From Chondrilla cf. caribensis (taxonomy: Eukaryota; Porifera; Demospongiae; Chondrillida; Chondrillidae), in assembly GCA_964020155.1 (NCBI GenBank), contig OZ026564.1, forward strand, positions 2,818,723 to 2,882,722: DNA of 64,000 nt. Reading direction: 5' to 3'. Positions 32,242-43,849 of the stretch are shown here, piece by piece. The position numbers were made by a program, and so were the translations under genes. Numbering within the stretch: position 1 is the stretch's first letter; each line of letters opens with the position of its first letter. The notes under the pieces were generated by a model. That model saw only the letters and a list, made by a program, of their open reading frames with translations, was not told the origin of the DNA and did not search any database.

Positions 32242-33944
32242 ATGGCTAACGCACATCGCCCGGTTGTCTTCCTCGCCGAACAGATAGTAAGGAGGTTAAC
32301 TAAAGTCTTTCCATTTCACAAAATTGACCCGTCGTCTATCAAAGAGCTCTCAAGCTACGAAGGGCGGAACTACTTCTTTAGAGGGACTATTGAAGGAGGG
32401 AAAAATAACAAATACAGGAACAGTGATGGGTTTGTTTTGAAGATAGCACATCTTGACGGTAGTGGGTTGTATGAAGAAATAGCAAACGTTTTGCTTTTCC
32501 TGCACGAGAGAAGTTTTCTATGTCCACAACCTGTTGAAACGAAAGACGGCTACATGTGCGACACCGTAACTGCGAATGAGATGACAGCTGGACAAACTCC
32601 TGTCGAGGAAAGCTACACTCTGTGTGTCTTTGTGTTCATTCATGGGGAACTGATGATCAACTACCTTCCCAAAACACCCCTGTTGTATTATAAGTATGGA
32701 CAGGCTCTTGGTAAACTCAACCGTTTGACAATGAGTTATGTGAGTTTTGCTTTGTAGTATAGTGTTTGCTACTGTCATACCAACAGTTATAGCTTGTCTA
32801 CAAGGACAATAGCCTGGTTGGTACTGTGAGGGACCCAACAGTCATACAAGAACGGAAACAATATAATTCGATGATTGGGGCAACCCTAAGCAAGTCTTCT
32901 GCAGCATATACAGCTGTATAATTATAATATATCACTCATAAATTTACATGAATTCCTTATAAATTAAAACTTGCTAATTAATCTCTAACGTTGAAGTGAG
33001 ATTTAACCTACACAAATGAAGTGGGAATCTACTCACTTCTTAGTACAGTATGGAAGTTTCAAATATGTATCTGCTTGTCATACGTATACATGCGGTTGGT
33101 TCAGAGTTTCTTATAGAATTCATGCAATGAAGCTCCGCCAAACATACTAACTTCAGCAAACTTAAGGTTCTTCTGAACCTAAAAAAGACACCCAAGTAAT
33201 TTGAGTGCGGGGGCAGCAGCTCCACAAGTTTTTGAACACGAATTACTTGTTATTATTATATTATTGCTGTGAATATATGTAATGGAGACAAACAACAGTA
33301 TTATTCATGTATGGCTGTACATGTACTTACTGTTGTATTGTGATTCCTTTCAGACTTCTTCAGTTGAAGCAATCCGCAAGAGAAGGCTTCAGAGTTGGGA
33401 TTATTCCCTTTTTCTTGGCCTCCAACAATTCCTAGAAATGTGCAACTTTAGTCACAAGACGAAAAAACTGATGGAGAAATGTTTCGAAGATTTCCAGCGC
33501 TCCGTAATACCTGCTATCCCCAGTTTGACAAGTTCCTTACGCCACGGAGACTATAATGACCAGAATGTACTGATCTGTTCGGCAGATAACAAAGAGACAG
33601 TGGATCTCCAATTGGCAGTGATTGATTTTGGTGATGCTATGTATGGTCCTTGTATATTTGACCTCGGTACTGCTGTTGTATACACAATGCTGAAGAAAGA
33701 GGACCCATTGAGAGATGCCGTTCATGCCGTTCGTGGATACCTAAGTGAGATGAAACTCCCTCACTCAGAATTGGAGTTGCTGCCTACTGTGTTGAAAGCA
33801 CGTCTTGTCCAGTCCCTGATAAATGCAAGCGTTAGCCTGGTGTATAATCCGGACAATTCTGAGAATCTTGGGGTACATTCTCAGTATGCGGAAGATCTAC
33901 TACACAAGTTGTCAAATTTACCTCTAACAACCTTATATGAGTAA
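32242..33944 (+). CDS. Hydroxylysine kinase-like (APH family), copy 2, intact
   Basis: Exon 1 is 32242-32739 (donor SY|GTGAGT) and exon 2 is 33354-33944 (acceptor CCTTTCAG), phase 0, 362 aa. The N-lobe has NYFFRGTIEGG and the lysine-bearing FVLKIAHLDG strand. The C-lobe has the phosphotransferase catalytic loop HGDYNDQN (Asp232) and the metal-binding IDFGD (Asp257). This pattern and length match HYKK/AGPHD1, which phosphorylates 5-hydroxy-L-lysine with GTP in lysine/collagen breakdown. Substrate is inferred from family; other APH-fold small-molecule kinases are possible. Exon 2 is almost identical to copies 1 and 3, indicating recent duplication or gene conversion. Confidence 0.86.
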
Positions 33945-34087
33945 CTAGTTTCTATCCGTTCTTTAGGGAGAACTGTCTTCATTTACACACAACTACAACA
34001 TATGTTTGATGTGACATATTAATTTTCGTGTATGTCACTCGACTTTACCATCCGTAGTACATTATTCACTACAACGTGCACGTAGTC

Positions 34088-34126
34088 AGAATAATGCTAG
34101 ACTATTGTATAGTCTAGCATTATTCT
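34088..34126. repeat. 17-bp-arm hairpin downstream of kinase copy 2 only
   Basis: AGAATAATGCTAGACTA and its complement, separated by TTGTA. The homologous positions after copies 1 and 3 read through ATAATGCT without a palindrome. Confidence 0.85.
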
Positions 34127-34162
34127 TAGCTAAACTATGCAATAGCTACGATCGTTTATTCA

Positions 34163-34253
34163 TTTGCGTCCGTTAACGTTGCCAAAACGTTTATATTGCG
34201 CAATTGCGATCCCGCAAGAAAAGAAGCAAAGATATTCGAAGACGTGAAACGGA
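34163..34253 (+). promoter_or_regulatory. Duplicated SEC11 promoter and exon-1 remnant upstream of kinase copy 3
   Basis: Closely matches 36274-36369: TTGCG.CCGTTAACGTTGCC, TATATTGCGCAAT, GATCCCGCAAGAAAAGAAG and TTCGAAGACGTGAAACGGA. The SEC11 start ATG is ATA here (34232-34234), so it cannot start SEC11 but may act as the promoter of the kinase that starts 46 bp further on. Confidence 0.8.
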
Positions 34254-34298
34254 CGGAACAGTAGGAGTATCGCACATCTTATACTGCGATATATTATC

Positions 34299-36097
34299 AT
34301 GGCAAATTACATCGTAAGCCGCCCGGTTGTCTTCCTCGCCGAACAGATAGTAAGGAGGTTAACTAAAGTCTTTCCATTTCACAAAATTGACCCGTCGTTT
34401 ATCAAAGAGCTCTCAAGCTACGAAGGGCGGAACTACTTCTTTAGAGGTACTATTGAAGGAGGAAAAAATAAAAAATACAGAAACAGTGATGGGTTTGTTT
34501 TGAAGGTCTCACAACTCGACATTAATGGGTTGTATGAAGAAATAGCGAATGTTTTGCTTTTCCTGCACGAGAGAAGTTTTCTATGTCCACAACCTGTTGA
34601 AACGAAAGACGGCTACATGTGCGACACCGTAACTGCGAATGAGATGACAGCTGGGCAAACTCCTGTCGAGGAAAGCTACACCCTGTGTGTCTTTGTGTTC
34701 ATTCATGGGGAAATGATGATCAACTACCTTCCCAAAACACCCCTGTTGTATTATAAGTATGGACAGGCTCTTGGTAAATTCAACCGTTTGACAATGAGTT
34801 ATGTGAGTTTTGCTTTGTAGTATATCATGTTTGCTACTGTCATACCAACAGTTATAGCTTGTCTACAAGGACAATGTGCCTGGTTGGTATTGCGAGGTGC
34901 CCAACAGTCATACAAGAACGGAAACAGTACCATACGATGATTGGGGCAACCCTAAGCAAGTCTTCTGCAGCATATTAAGCTGTATAATTATATTATATCA
35001 CTCATAAATTTACATAAATTCCTTATAAATTAATTCGCTAATCTCCAACCTCAAAACAGGAGGAACTTCATGAATGGAGTGGGAATTTACTCACTTCCTA
35101 GTACAGTATGGAAGTTTCAAATACATATGCATCTGCTTGTCATACTTTATATAACCTCCCAGCCATATGTTGTACCAGTGAACTTGTATGAATAATCCAG
35201 CTGAGGACATGAAGTTTTATATCTATGAGCTCATTAGACAGATACCATTGTACGTATACATGAGGTCCCATAGGTGAACACTATAATAGATGGGTTCCAC
35301 TGTACATGAAGTCCCATAGGTGACCACATTAGACAGGTTCCACTGTACATGAGGTCCCATAGGTGAACACGTTGGGCAGGATCCACTGTTTTGTACTTGA
35401 TTTTTATTATTATATTGCTGTGAATATATGTAATAGAGACAAACAACTATATTAGTCTTGTATGGCTGTACATGTACTTACTGTATTGCATTGTGTATCC
35501 TTTCAGACTTCTTCAGTTGAAGCAATCCGCAAGAGAGGGCTTCAGATTTGGGATCTTTCTCTTTTTCTTAGCCTCCAACAATTCCTGGAAATGTGCAACT
35601 TTAGTCACAAGACGAAACATCTGATGGAGAAATGTTTCGAAGATTTCCAGCACACCGTAATACCTGCTATCCCCAGTTTGACAAGTTCCTTACGCCACGG
35701 AGACTATAATGACCAGAATGTACTGATCTGTTCGGCAGATAACAAAGAGACAGTGGATCTCCAATTGGCAGTGATTGATTTTGGTGATGTTATGTATGGT
35801 CCTTGTGTATTTGACCTCGGCACTGCTGTTGCATATGCAATGCTGAAGAAAGAGGACCCATTGAGAGATGCCGTTCATGCCGTTCGTGGATACCTAAGTG
35901 AGATGAAACTCCCTCACTCAGAATTGGAGTTGCTGCCTACTGTGTTGAAAGCACGTCTTGTCCAGTCCCTGATAAATGCAAGCGTTAGCCTGGTCTATAA
36001 TCCAGACAATTCTGAGTATCTTGGGGTACATTCTCAGTATGCGGAAGATCTACTACACAAGTTGTCAAATTTACCTCTGACAACCTTATATGAGTAA
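34299..36097 (+). CDS. Hydroxylysine kinase-like (APH family), copy 3, intact
   Basis: Exon 1 is 34299-34802 and exon 2 is 35507-36097, phase 0, 364 aa. Same architecture as copy 2, with HGDYNDQN and IDFGD retained (followed by VMYG instead of AMYG). The N terminus differs (MANYIVSRPVV), as does part of the N-lobe (KKYRNSDGFVLKVSQLDING). It sits directly after a copied SEC11 promoter fragment, so its expression may differ from copy 2. Substrate assignment is by family only. Confidence 0.86.
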
Positions 36098-36347
36098 CTA
36101 GTTTCTACCAGTTCTTTAGGGAGAACTGCCTTTATTTACACACAAGTACAACACTTGCGTGATGTGACTTATTTCATCTTATTTTTCGTGTATGTCACTC
36201 GACTTGACCATCCTTATACATTATTCACCAAAACGTGTACGTAGCCATAATAATGCTATAGGTAATATTGAAATTTGCGTTCGTTAACGTTGCCCGCAAT
36301 ACCTGACTATATTGCGCAATAGAGATCCCGCAAGAAAAGAAGGAAAG

Positions 36348-37950
36348 ATGTTCGAAGACGTGAAACGGATGAACAAAAGACAGGTCGGAGTGCTTGTGAT
36401 GTCAAGCCCAGTACTTCTCTTGGAAACCTTTAGTTGTATCTTTCCAAATTACTTTTGTGATGTTATACACGAGGCTTGAATTGGAAAATTGAAAAGAAAA
36501 CCCTTCTCTATAGTAAAATACATATAGTAGCTTAGTAGAACTATCCAAGAACATATTTCTGATAGTGAAGCAAAGATAGAGTCAGTATTAAGCCTGAAAT
36601 GGAAATGAAATGGAAATCTGAACCAAACTGGAAACTAGCCATTCGTAGATGCAGATGTTCGTGTTTTTGCTTTTGTTGACATCTAACTCGTTTTTTTCTA
36701 TGTCCTGTTCCTAGACTTACTATCAATTTCTCAACTTTGGAATTATTGTGTCTTCTGCCTTGATGATATGGAAGGGACTTATCGTTTTGACTGCTAGTGA
36801 AAGTCCCATTGTTGTTGTGCTGAGGTATGTTTATTTATTGCTGTTGTCATGTTGAGGTACTTTTGTTGTTGATATTGTGTTTAGCTACCTTTGTTGTTTG
36901 TTGTTATGGTATTGAGGTACATTTGTTGTTGTTGTTGTGTTTAGGTACCTTCGTTGTTTGTTGTTATTGTGTTGAGGTACGCTGTTTTTGTGTTTAGATA
37001 TCTTTGTTGTCTGTTGTTATGGCGTTGAGTTTACCATCAAGGTACAACTACAGTAACTGCATGTAGTCCTAAACCACATAGCATAATATGTCAGTTGTTT
37101 TGTTGTGGGGAGGTTTTTTGTAGTACGTGTGTATGGATGATTGCTCATGCAAGGGATGAGCACATAGGAGAGAGTTGGGAGCGGTTGTTAGGTTGTTTTC
37201 CTCTGACATGGTCTGTATCTCTTATATTTGAGTTGTATTTCTGTTTCCAGCGGTAGCATGGAACCAGCATTCTTCAGAGGTGATCTTCTCTTCCTGACAA
37301 ACTACCAGGACGACCCCATCACGATTGGTGAGATTGTTGTTTTCAAGATCGAAGGACGTGATATACCCATTGTACACCGTGTACTGAAAGTACATCAGAA
37401 GTAAGTGACCGGCTATATTGTATGCAATGGATTTGCATTCCGACTGTACAGTAGTACCATACTTACATAGTGTAGTAAGATTGAGTAGAAGCTAGCTGTC
37501 TAATGTGGTCAACTGTGAGACGTCATGTACATTGGAACTTGTCTAATTTGTTCACATATGGGACCTGTGAACAGTAAAGTGTAAGTAAACACTTGTGAGG
37601 TGAACATTTCGTGATTAGGCAATCTTCACTAGAGTGGAACCCACTCAACGAAGTCTTTCATTGCAAAAAAATTGCTAGCACCCCGAAACAACCATAATTG
37701 TATGTTCTGAAAGTCTGTTATAAGAGGTGCCTGGGAGCCTGTCTTGAGTGAGTTCTGTGGTGTCTCCAGAGTATACCTGTGTATACCTGTTGTTACTCAG
37801 TGCAACTGGAGACGTCAAGCTGCTTACTAAAGGAGACAACAATTCTGTGGATGACAGAGGGTTGTATGCTAAAGGTCAACTGTGGGTCAGGCGGCACGAA
37901 GTGGTGGGTAGAGCAAGAGGGTGAGTCACCTTGCTACTTTGGTGAAACAT

Positions 37951-38013
<63 letters not shown>

Positions 38014-39598
38014 GTGTGTGCGTGTATGTGTGGGCATGCATGTGTGTGTGTGTTTTGTGTGTGCGTGTATGTGTGGGCATGCATGTGTGTCTGTGTTTTG
38101 TGTGTGTGTGTGTACCTGTGTGCATGTGTGTTTTGAGTGATGTATGTGTGTACATTGTTGGTGTGTGTGTGGTGTATGTATGTGTCGGGCATGTGTGGGT
38201 ATGTGACAATGCAGTGATATTAAAATATTATTGCAAATAACTAAGCTAACCATTTCAACAGGAGTGTTATTGTCTTGATCAATTTTGTATTATATGCACC
38301 ATATGTGTACATTTTGTTGTATGGTTGTGGTCAACATCAAAGGAAAAAGTGTGCCTTGATGTATATCGTCAATTGTACACTTTTTTGACCACAAGTGCAC
38401 AATATACACTAAGTGCCCATGATTAGTCATAACAATTTGCTGGTAACAAAGAATATCAATTATCACTTTGGCATACACAACATCTGGCAGATTATGAACA
38501 GTCCAACATAACTGAATAAGTATAAACTCTAAAGTCTAACAATAGTTTGTTCACGTCCACACCTTCCAGAGAGGAATCAGCTGGACGAGGTTGAATGTGG
38601 AAATTAACCCTACTTCCAGGGTGTATAAGGCACATGTGTCATTGAAGTCCTATTAGAAGCTTATGCAACGTTCTTGGCAGATACAGCTGAACACCCTGTC
38701 TCCTAGCTTTAGTTACGAATTTACCTAACCACTACGTCACGACCACCTGCCTTGCGGTTTGACTTCTCCCTGGAAGACAACGATTTTGAAGATATGACAA
38801 AGCCTCACCAGCCCCCAAAAACACGCAGCTTAATGGGCACTCAATGGCTTTGGGCTGGTAGGGCTTCCTTATCTTCAAATCATCATTTTCCAGGGAGAAG
38901 TCGAACCACGAGGCTGGTATCTTTGGCAAAGGATTACTTACACCGTTAGGACATATCTCAGTAGCCATTAAGACATGAGCAATAAAACAAGAAATCGAGA
39001 AGTCAGTCGACTGCAAAATACGCTGTTTTCAAAATTAATGCTTAGGGACGTGTACAACAAGCCAGTTACTGTACAGGGAAGTGTGCATTGGCTCTTTATT
39101 GCACTCACCCTTGAGCACTCTCGAGCAATAAATGCGCCAATGCACACTTCCCTGTACAGCAACTATTACACAGACGTACATATGTTGTATAGTGATGATA
39201 TTATGTATCATACTTATTATTATTCTACTTGTTTTTGTCTTTCTGTGAGTAGGTATGTCCCATACATAGGAATGGTTACTATATTGATGAATGATTATCC
39301 TGCTTTGAAGGTATGTACATAATTTGTATACGCATACACATAGTAGGTACACAATATATAAATGTGAACCATAGTGTGTGTGCATACGTGTGCATGTGAA
39401 TGTGTTTATGTGAGTACATGTGCATGTATGGTATTAATTGCATACGCATATGTGTATAGTCCTACACAATGTCCTCAAATCCTTGTACTCATTATATAGT
39501 TGTAACCATAGAATTTGCCATTATAGTTATATTCCTTCTTTTTGCAGTTCTGTCTTCTTGGAGGTTTAGGAATATTCGTTTTGTTACATCGAGAATAG
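36348..39598 (+). CDS. SEC11: Signal peptidase complex catalytic subunit SEC11, six exons
   Basis: Exons 36348-36383, 36715-36824, 37251-37400, 37801-37920, 39253-39310, 39548-39598; 525 nt, 174 aa (human SEC11A is 179). The N terminus [20 protein letters not shown] leads into the membrane helix [16 protein letters not shown]. The catalytic Ser is in SGSMEPAF (Ser51) and His in IVHRV (His91). The acidic [13 protein letters not shown] block follows, then [15 protein letters not shown] and the C-terminal hydrophobic [16 protein letters not shown]. It cleaves signal peptides from secretory proteins at the ER membrane. Exon 1 is short (12 codons) and its donor is the weak GTCGGA. Introns 2 and 4 are repeat-rich. 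Confidence 0.97.
37953..38170. repeat. (GT)n tract in SEC11 intron 4
   Basis: Pure GT for about 57 bp, then GT mixed with TTTTG, GCATGCATG and GCGTGTATG. It starts about 33 nt after the exon 4 donor. Confidence 0.95.
38757..38925. mobile_element. Foldback element with arms of about 60 bp in SEC11 intron 4
   Basis: GACTTCTCCCTGGAAGACAA and CACCAGCCCC on the left pair with GGGCTGGTAG and CATTTTCCAGGGAGAAGTC on the right, with small mismatches. Confidence 0.75.
39065..39172. mobile_element. 108-bp hairpin element with TIRs of about 38 bp in SEC11 intron 4
   Basis: The left arm GTTACTGTACAGGGAAGTGT continues GCATTGGC; the right arm is complementary with one mismatch near the tip and a small indel. 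Confidence 0.8.
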
Positions 39599-40286
39599 TG
39601 ACGTTCATATAATATTTAGATTATTGCACTTATTCACTTACTGACTTATTACATGTTTAGGTTTACAGTTACAGAAGCAGCTTTGTCACTCCAAGCTGCT
39701 CATGATCGGTCCCGTTCACCTGTATGTGGTAAACGTGATACCATTTTATTCCCAAAATAATAATTGTTCTGATCAAATCACCAACTTCAATTGTGCATGG
39801 AAGTAGCGATGAGTGTATGTGTTTGAACATTCTAGTTCAGAACCACTCTATGTATATTGCATTACAACAATAATATAGTCTAATGCACGTGTTGGTAAAC
39901 ATTGTCATGCAGGTATAGATTATAAACATGTATGTTCTAGTCCAATTTATCTCATTTGTTATTGTGTTCTGATAATTAAAATGGTAGAATTATATTTTAA
40001 AAATAATATAATACGTAGCTACATACATGGGTGTGGGACAAAGTGAACTCCAATTCAACATTCATGTACATGTCAACATGGAGGACAGCCATGTTCAATA
40101 ATAGTATAATTGTTATCATTATTCGTTCAGCTAGCACAGTCCAGCTAATACCGGCATCACTTGTTCTGTCTCTTTTTGGCCTGGAATCTGTGCATACATG
40201 CATCAAAACTCATGATTATTGCGTATTGATTGTGACACCAATTATGTAAGTGTGACTACTGCCTTGTACATGCGAGTACTACAATA
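39599..40286. other. SEC11 3' flank
   Basis: AT-rich intergenic sequence between convergent SEC11 and TPGS2. No gene seen. Confidence 0.45.
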
Positions 40287-41348
40287 CTCACATGTACAAG
40301 CCAGTAGTCACACGTACAAGCCAGTAGTCACACGTATAAACCAGTAGTCACATGTACAAGCCAGTAGTCACACGTACAAACCAGTAGTCACACGTACAAA
40401 CCAGTAGTCACACGTACAAACCAGTAGTCACATGTACAAGCCAGTAGTCACACGTACAAGCCAGTAGTCACACGTACAAGCCAGTAGTCACACGTACAAG
40501 CCAGTAGTCACACGTACAAGCCAGTAGTCACACGTACAAACCAGTAGTCACACGTACAAGCCAGTAGTCACACGTACAAGCCAGTAGTCACACGTACAAG
40601 CCAGTAGTCACACGTACAAGCCAGTAGTCACACGTACAAGCCAGTAGTCACATGTACAAGCCAGTAGTCACACGTACAAGCCAGTAGTCACATGTACAAG
40701 CCAGTAGTCACACGTACAAGCCAGTAGTCACACGTACAAGCCAGTAGTCACATGTACAAGCCAGTAGTCACACGTACAAACCAGTAGTCACATGTACAAA
40801 CCAGTAGTCACACGTACAAGCCAGTAGTCACATGTACAACCAGTAGTCACACGTACAAGCCAGTAGTCACATGTACAAGCCAGTAGTCACACGTACAAAC
40901 CAGTAGTCACATGTACAAACCAGTAGTCACACGTACAAACCAGTAGTCACATGTACAAGCCAGTAGTCACACGTACAAGCCAGTAGTCACACGTACAAAC
41001 CAGTAGTCACATGTACAAGCCAGTAGTCACATGTACAAGCCAGTAGTCACACGTACAAGCCAGTAGTCACACGTACAAGCCAGTAGTCACATGTACAACC
41101 AGTAGTCACACGTACAAGCCAGTAGTCACATGTACAAGCCAGTAGTCACACGTACAAACCAGTAGTCACATGTACAAGCCAGTAGTCACACGTACAAACC
41201 AGTAGTCACATGTACAAGCCAGTAGTCACACGTACAAGCCAGTAGTCACATGTACAAGCCAGTAGTCACACGTACAAACCAGTAGTCTCACGTACAAGCC
41301 AGTAGTCACATGTACAAACCAGTAGTCACATGTACAAACCAGTAGTCA
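40287..41348. repeat. 20-bp minisatellite, about 53 copies
   Basis: The unit is ACAAGCCAGTAGTCACACGT. Copies vary almost only at two positions: CACGTAC versus CATGTAC, and ACAAGCC versus ACAAACC. A few units have 19 bp. The array ends about 40 bp from the TPGS2 stop codon. Confidence 0.98.
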
Positions 41349-41388
41349 AGGTAGTAGTCACACACTCAAGGTAGTAGTCTGAAGTCAC

Positions 41389-43780
41389 TTACTCTTGTCT
41401 CTCCTCCCGTGGTGTCCTTCCTGTACTATTAAACAAGGCAGTCAACTTTGCAGCGTTCAGAACGTTCAGATGCTTTTGACTGCCGTTGACAGGAACCGAG
41501 GCACTCAGGGGAGGTCTCGGCAGGAACAGGCTATACCAGACCTGGTGAACAGTACACACAGCAGTGCATCACAACATTACATACATCTTATGGATAAGTT
41601 CAATGAAAATCTCTAGCCACAGAAATTTCATTACACCATACACTTCGGCAGCTAACTGCTACCTTCATACATACAGTCATACCACTGATAAAGGTAAAAG
41701 TCAGTTGCTGAAACGTTTGGTGTAATGAAAGTCATATGGCTAGAGATTCCCACTGAACTCACGTATCCATAAATTGTCACCTAAGCAAACATACTGCATT
41801 CCATTACATACATATGGATAACGTCCACATGATAAGTGTACATAACAATTGTGGATATATATAGATGTTGTCATCAGTGCGGCTACAACAGTCAATGGAG
41901 AACAGATTCACAATATGCAACTTACTCGAAGATGGGAACTAACACAACCAGTGGTCAGGTGCAATGGCCATTGTTGTATTCCAAGGTGTACTACAGCAAG
42001 TCGGAGGTAGTTTGTGAGAGAAGAGGCCACATAGAGCCACTGGCCAGACTTAGACATGAACTGGATGGAATAGCCTGAACACAGGGATGGAGAAGAGGCG
42101 TGCAGTGTGAGCAGAATGAACACAGGGATGAAGAAGAAGTGTGCAGTGTGAGCAGGTTGAACACAGGGACAAATAACATAACAGAGAATCCATTTCTACA
42201 TGAAATGAGTGAACAATCCATAGTTAAAACATGCCCTTTATCACAACACCTGTCATAAGTGACCACTATTGAACCATGTCGTACATGTGGGTGGCCTGCG
42301 CGGACTCACCACTGTTCTGAACAAGGCCACCTCCATTGAAGGCAAGGCAGACAGCCCCACAGCATTCACAGCTGTCCAACAAGTAGAGCGAACTGAGAGA
42401 ATCAGCAGTTTCTTTCCTGTCAAATGTGCCCTGCTTGGGAGATTCACCATCTTCCACATTTGCTGACAATGATAGCCTTTCTACTTCCTTCGCTGTAGTC
42501 TTCTTCAACTGTGTCAAGGATGAGATGGCAATTCGTCCGAGGTTCACAACATGGTCTTTGGGAGGAGAATATACAAGTGTACAATTGGGATTACCACAGA
42601 AAAGTCATGAAATTGAACACAACATGGAAATACTGTAACAGAGTAGCTGACAGTCAGCACAATCTCCTTTTCTGACTGAGAAACTAAAATGGAGGACTAA
42701 AGTCTGGTTACTCAAGAGTTACAATGGCAGAATAGGGTCTGGCTACACGAGACCAAGCAAATACAAAGTGGAGGAATGGAGCCTGGCTATACGAGACCAA
42801 AAAAACACAAAATGGAGGAATGGAGCCTGGCTACATGAGACCAAACAAACACAAAATGGAGGAATAGAGCCTGGTGCACAAGATGAGAAAAAGCATCACC
42901 TTTTAGCTTAACATCCCACTCGACCACAAAACCATCAAATGTTCGATAAAACAACTTCAAATCTTCAGGGAGTTTCTTTAAGTGTGTCTTTGTTGGTTGC
43001 AAGCAGTGAATGAAAAATAAAGAGTCTTGCATTATAGCATACCAAGGCTTATTTACATGGTGAACAGCATGCACACAGTACATGCTTGTACACAATATCA
43101 CAACCAATAGGAAGTAGAATTGTACACAATATCACAACCAATAGGAAGTAGAATTGTACACAATATCACAACCAATAGGAAGTAGAATTGTACACAATAT
43201 CACAACCAATAGGAAGTAGAATTGTACACAATATCACAACCAATAGGAAGTAGAATTGTACACAATATGGTAACTACATGAAATAGGAAGCTATTATATA
43301 CAATCTCCTGTAGTCAGAGTAGTTTAATCGGGTTTCTATGTACATAACAATCACTAGTCTGATGGAATATGTACCAAGTGCATGATTACCTGTTCCCATT
43401 GTTCTATATCCCTGCTACCAACAGCCTTTCCAGTGCTACATCTCACTGAGTTGACGTGTTCGTTAGAAGCTAAATGTAAAGTCACATGTAAGATATACGA
43501 GGTACAGAAGCATGTATGTACATGCATACATTCATACAGTGAATTCTCCTTCATCTGCCACAGCTTTATCTGTCAACCCTCTTATCCCGCACAATTTCAC
43601 CCAATACCAATACCACGAAGAGTAATAACTATACAGTTGATCCACCATACTCATTAATCTAAGATCAGGTGCATTATCCGGACCCGCGCCAAAATGAAGC
43701 CGAAATACATGCAGTCGACAACTGATACCTAAGTAGCTCAAAAGGCCCAAGAGAAACTGGTCCAATTCAGCGTCCGACAT
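41389..43780 (-). CDS. TPGS2: Tubulin polyglutamylase complex subunit 2 (TPGS2-like), six exons
   Basis: Exons in transcript order: 43780-43729, 43469-43390, 42987-42900, 42555-42310, 42074-41926, 41541-41389; 768 nt, 255 aa, all phases consistent. It has the SMI1/KNR4-like pattern of TPGS2: DIEQWEQ, then LPEDLKLFYRTFDGFVVEWD, then VVNLGRIAISSLTQL, an acidic/basic insert, LDSCECCGAVCLAF, and the conserved YLRLAVVHLGIQQWPLHL. TPGS2 is a non-catalytic subunit of the TTLL1 polyglutamylase complex that modifies axonemal and centriolar tubulin. The C terminus is shorter than in human TPGS2. The exon 3 acceptor AACAAAG lacks a strong pyrimidine tract but gives exact alignment length. It is divergent from POC5, with 69 bp between start codons. 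Confidence 0.88.
42720..42880. repeat. Direct repeat of about 50 bp in TPGS2 intron 3
   Basis: Three to four copies of GAATGGAGCCTGGCTAYAYGA followed by GACCAAACAAACACAAAATG. Confidence 0.8.
43088..43268. repeat. 34-bp tandem repeat in TPGS2 intron 2, about 5.3 copies
   Basis: Identical copies of TGTACACAATATCACAACCA followed by ATAGGAAGTAGAAT. Confidence 0.95.
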
Positions 43781-43849
43781 GCAAGCGGTCTCCGTGGGGG
43801 GAAAAACCCTATGTTGTCATGGTACCCCGAGGAGCGCCAAGAGCAAAAA
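43781..43849. promoter_or_regulatory. 69-bp bidirectional promoter core of TPGS2 and POC5
   Basis: All the sequence between the two divergent start codons. It includes GTTGTCATGGTACC at 43813-43826, which resembles the RFX X-box (consensus GTTRCCATGGYAAC) with two mismatches. RFX factors drive ciliary and centriolar genes in animals. Confidence 0.5.
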
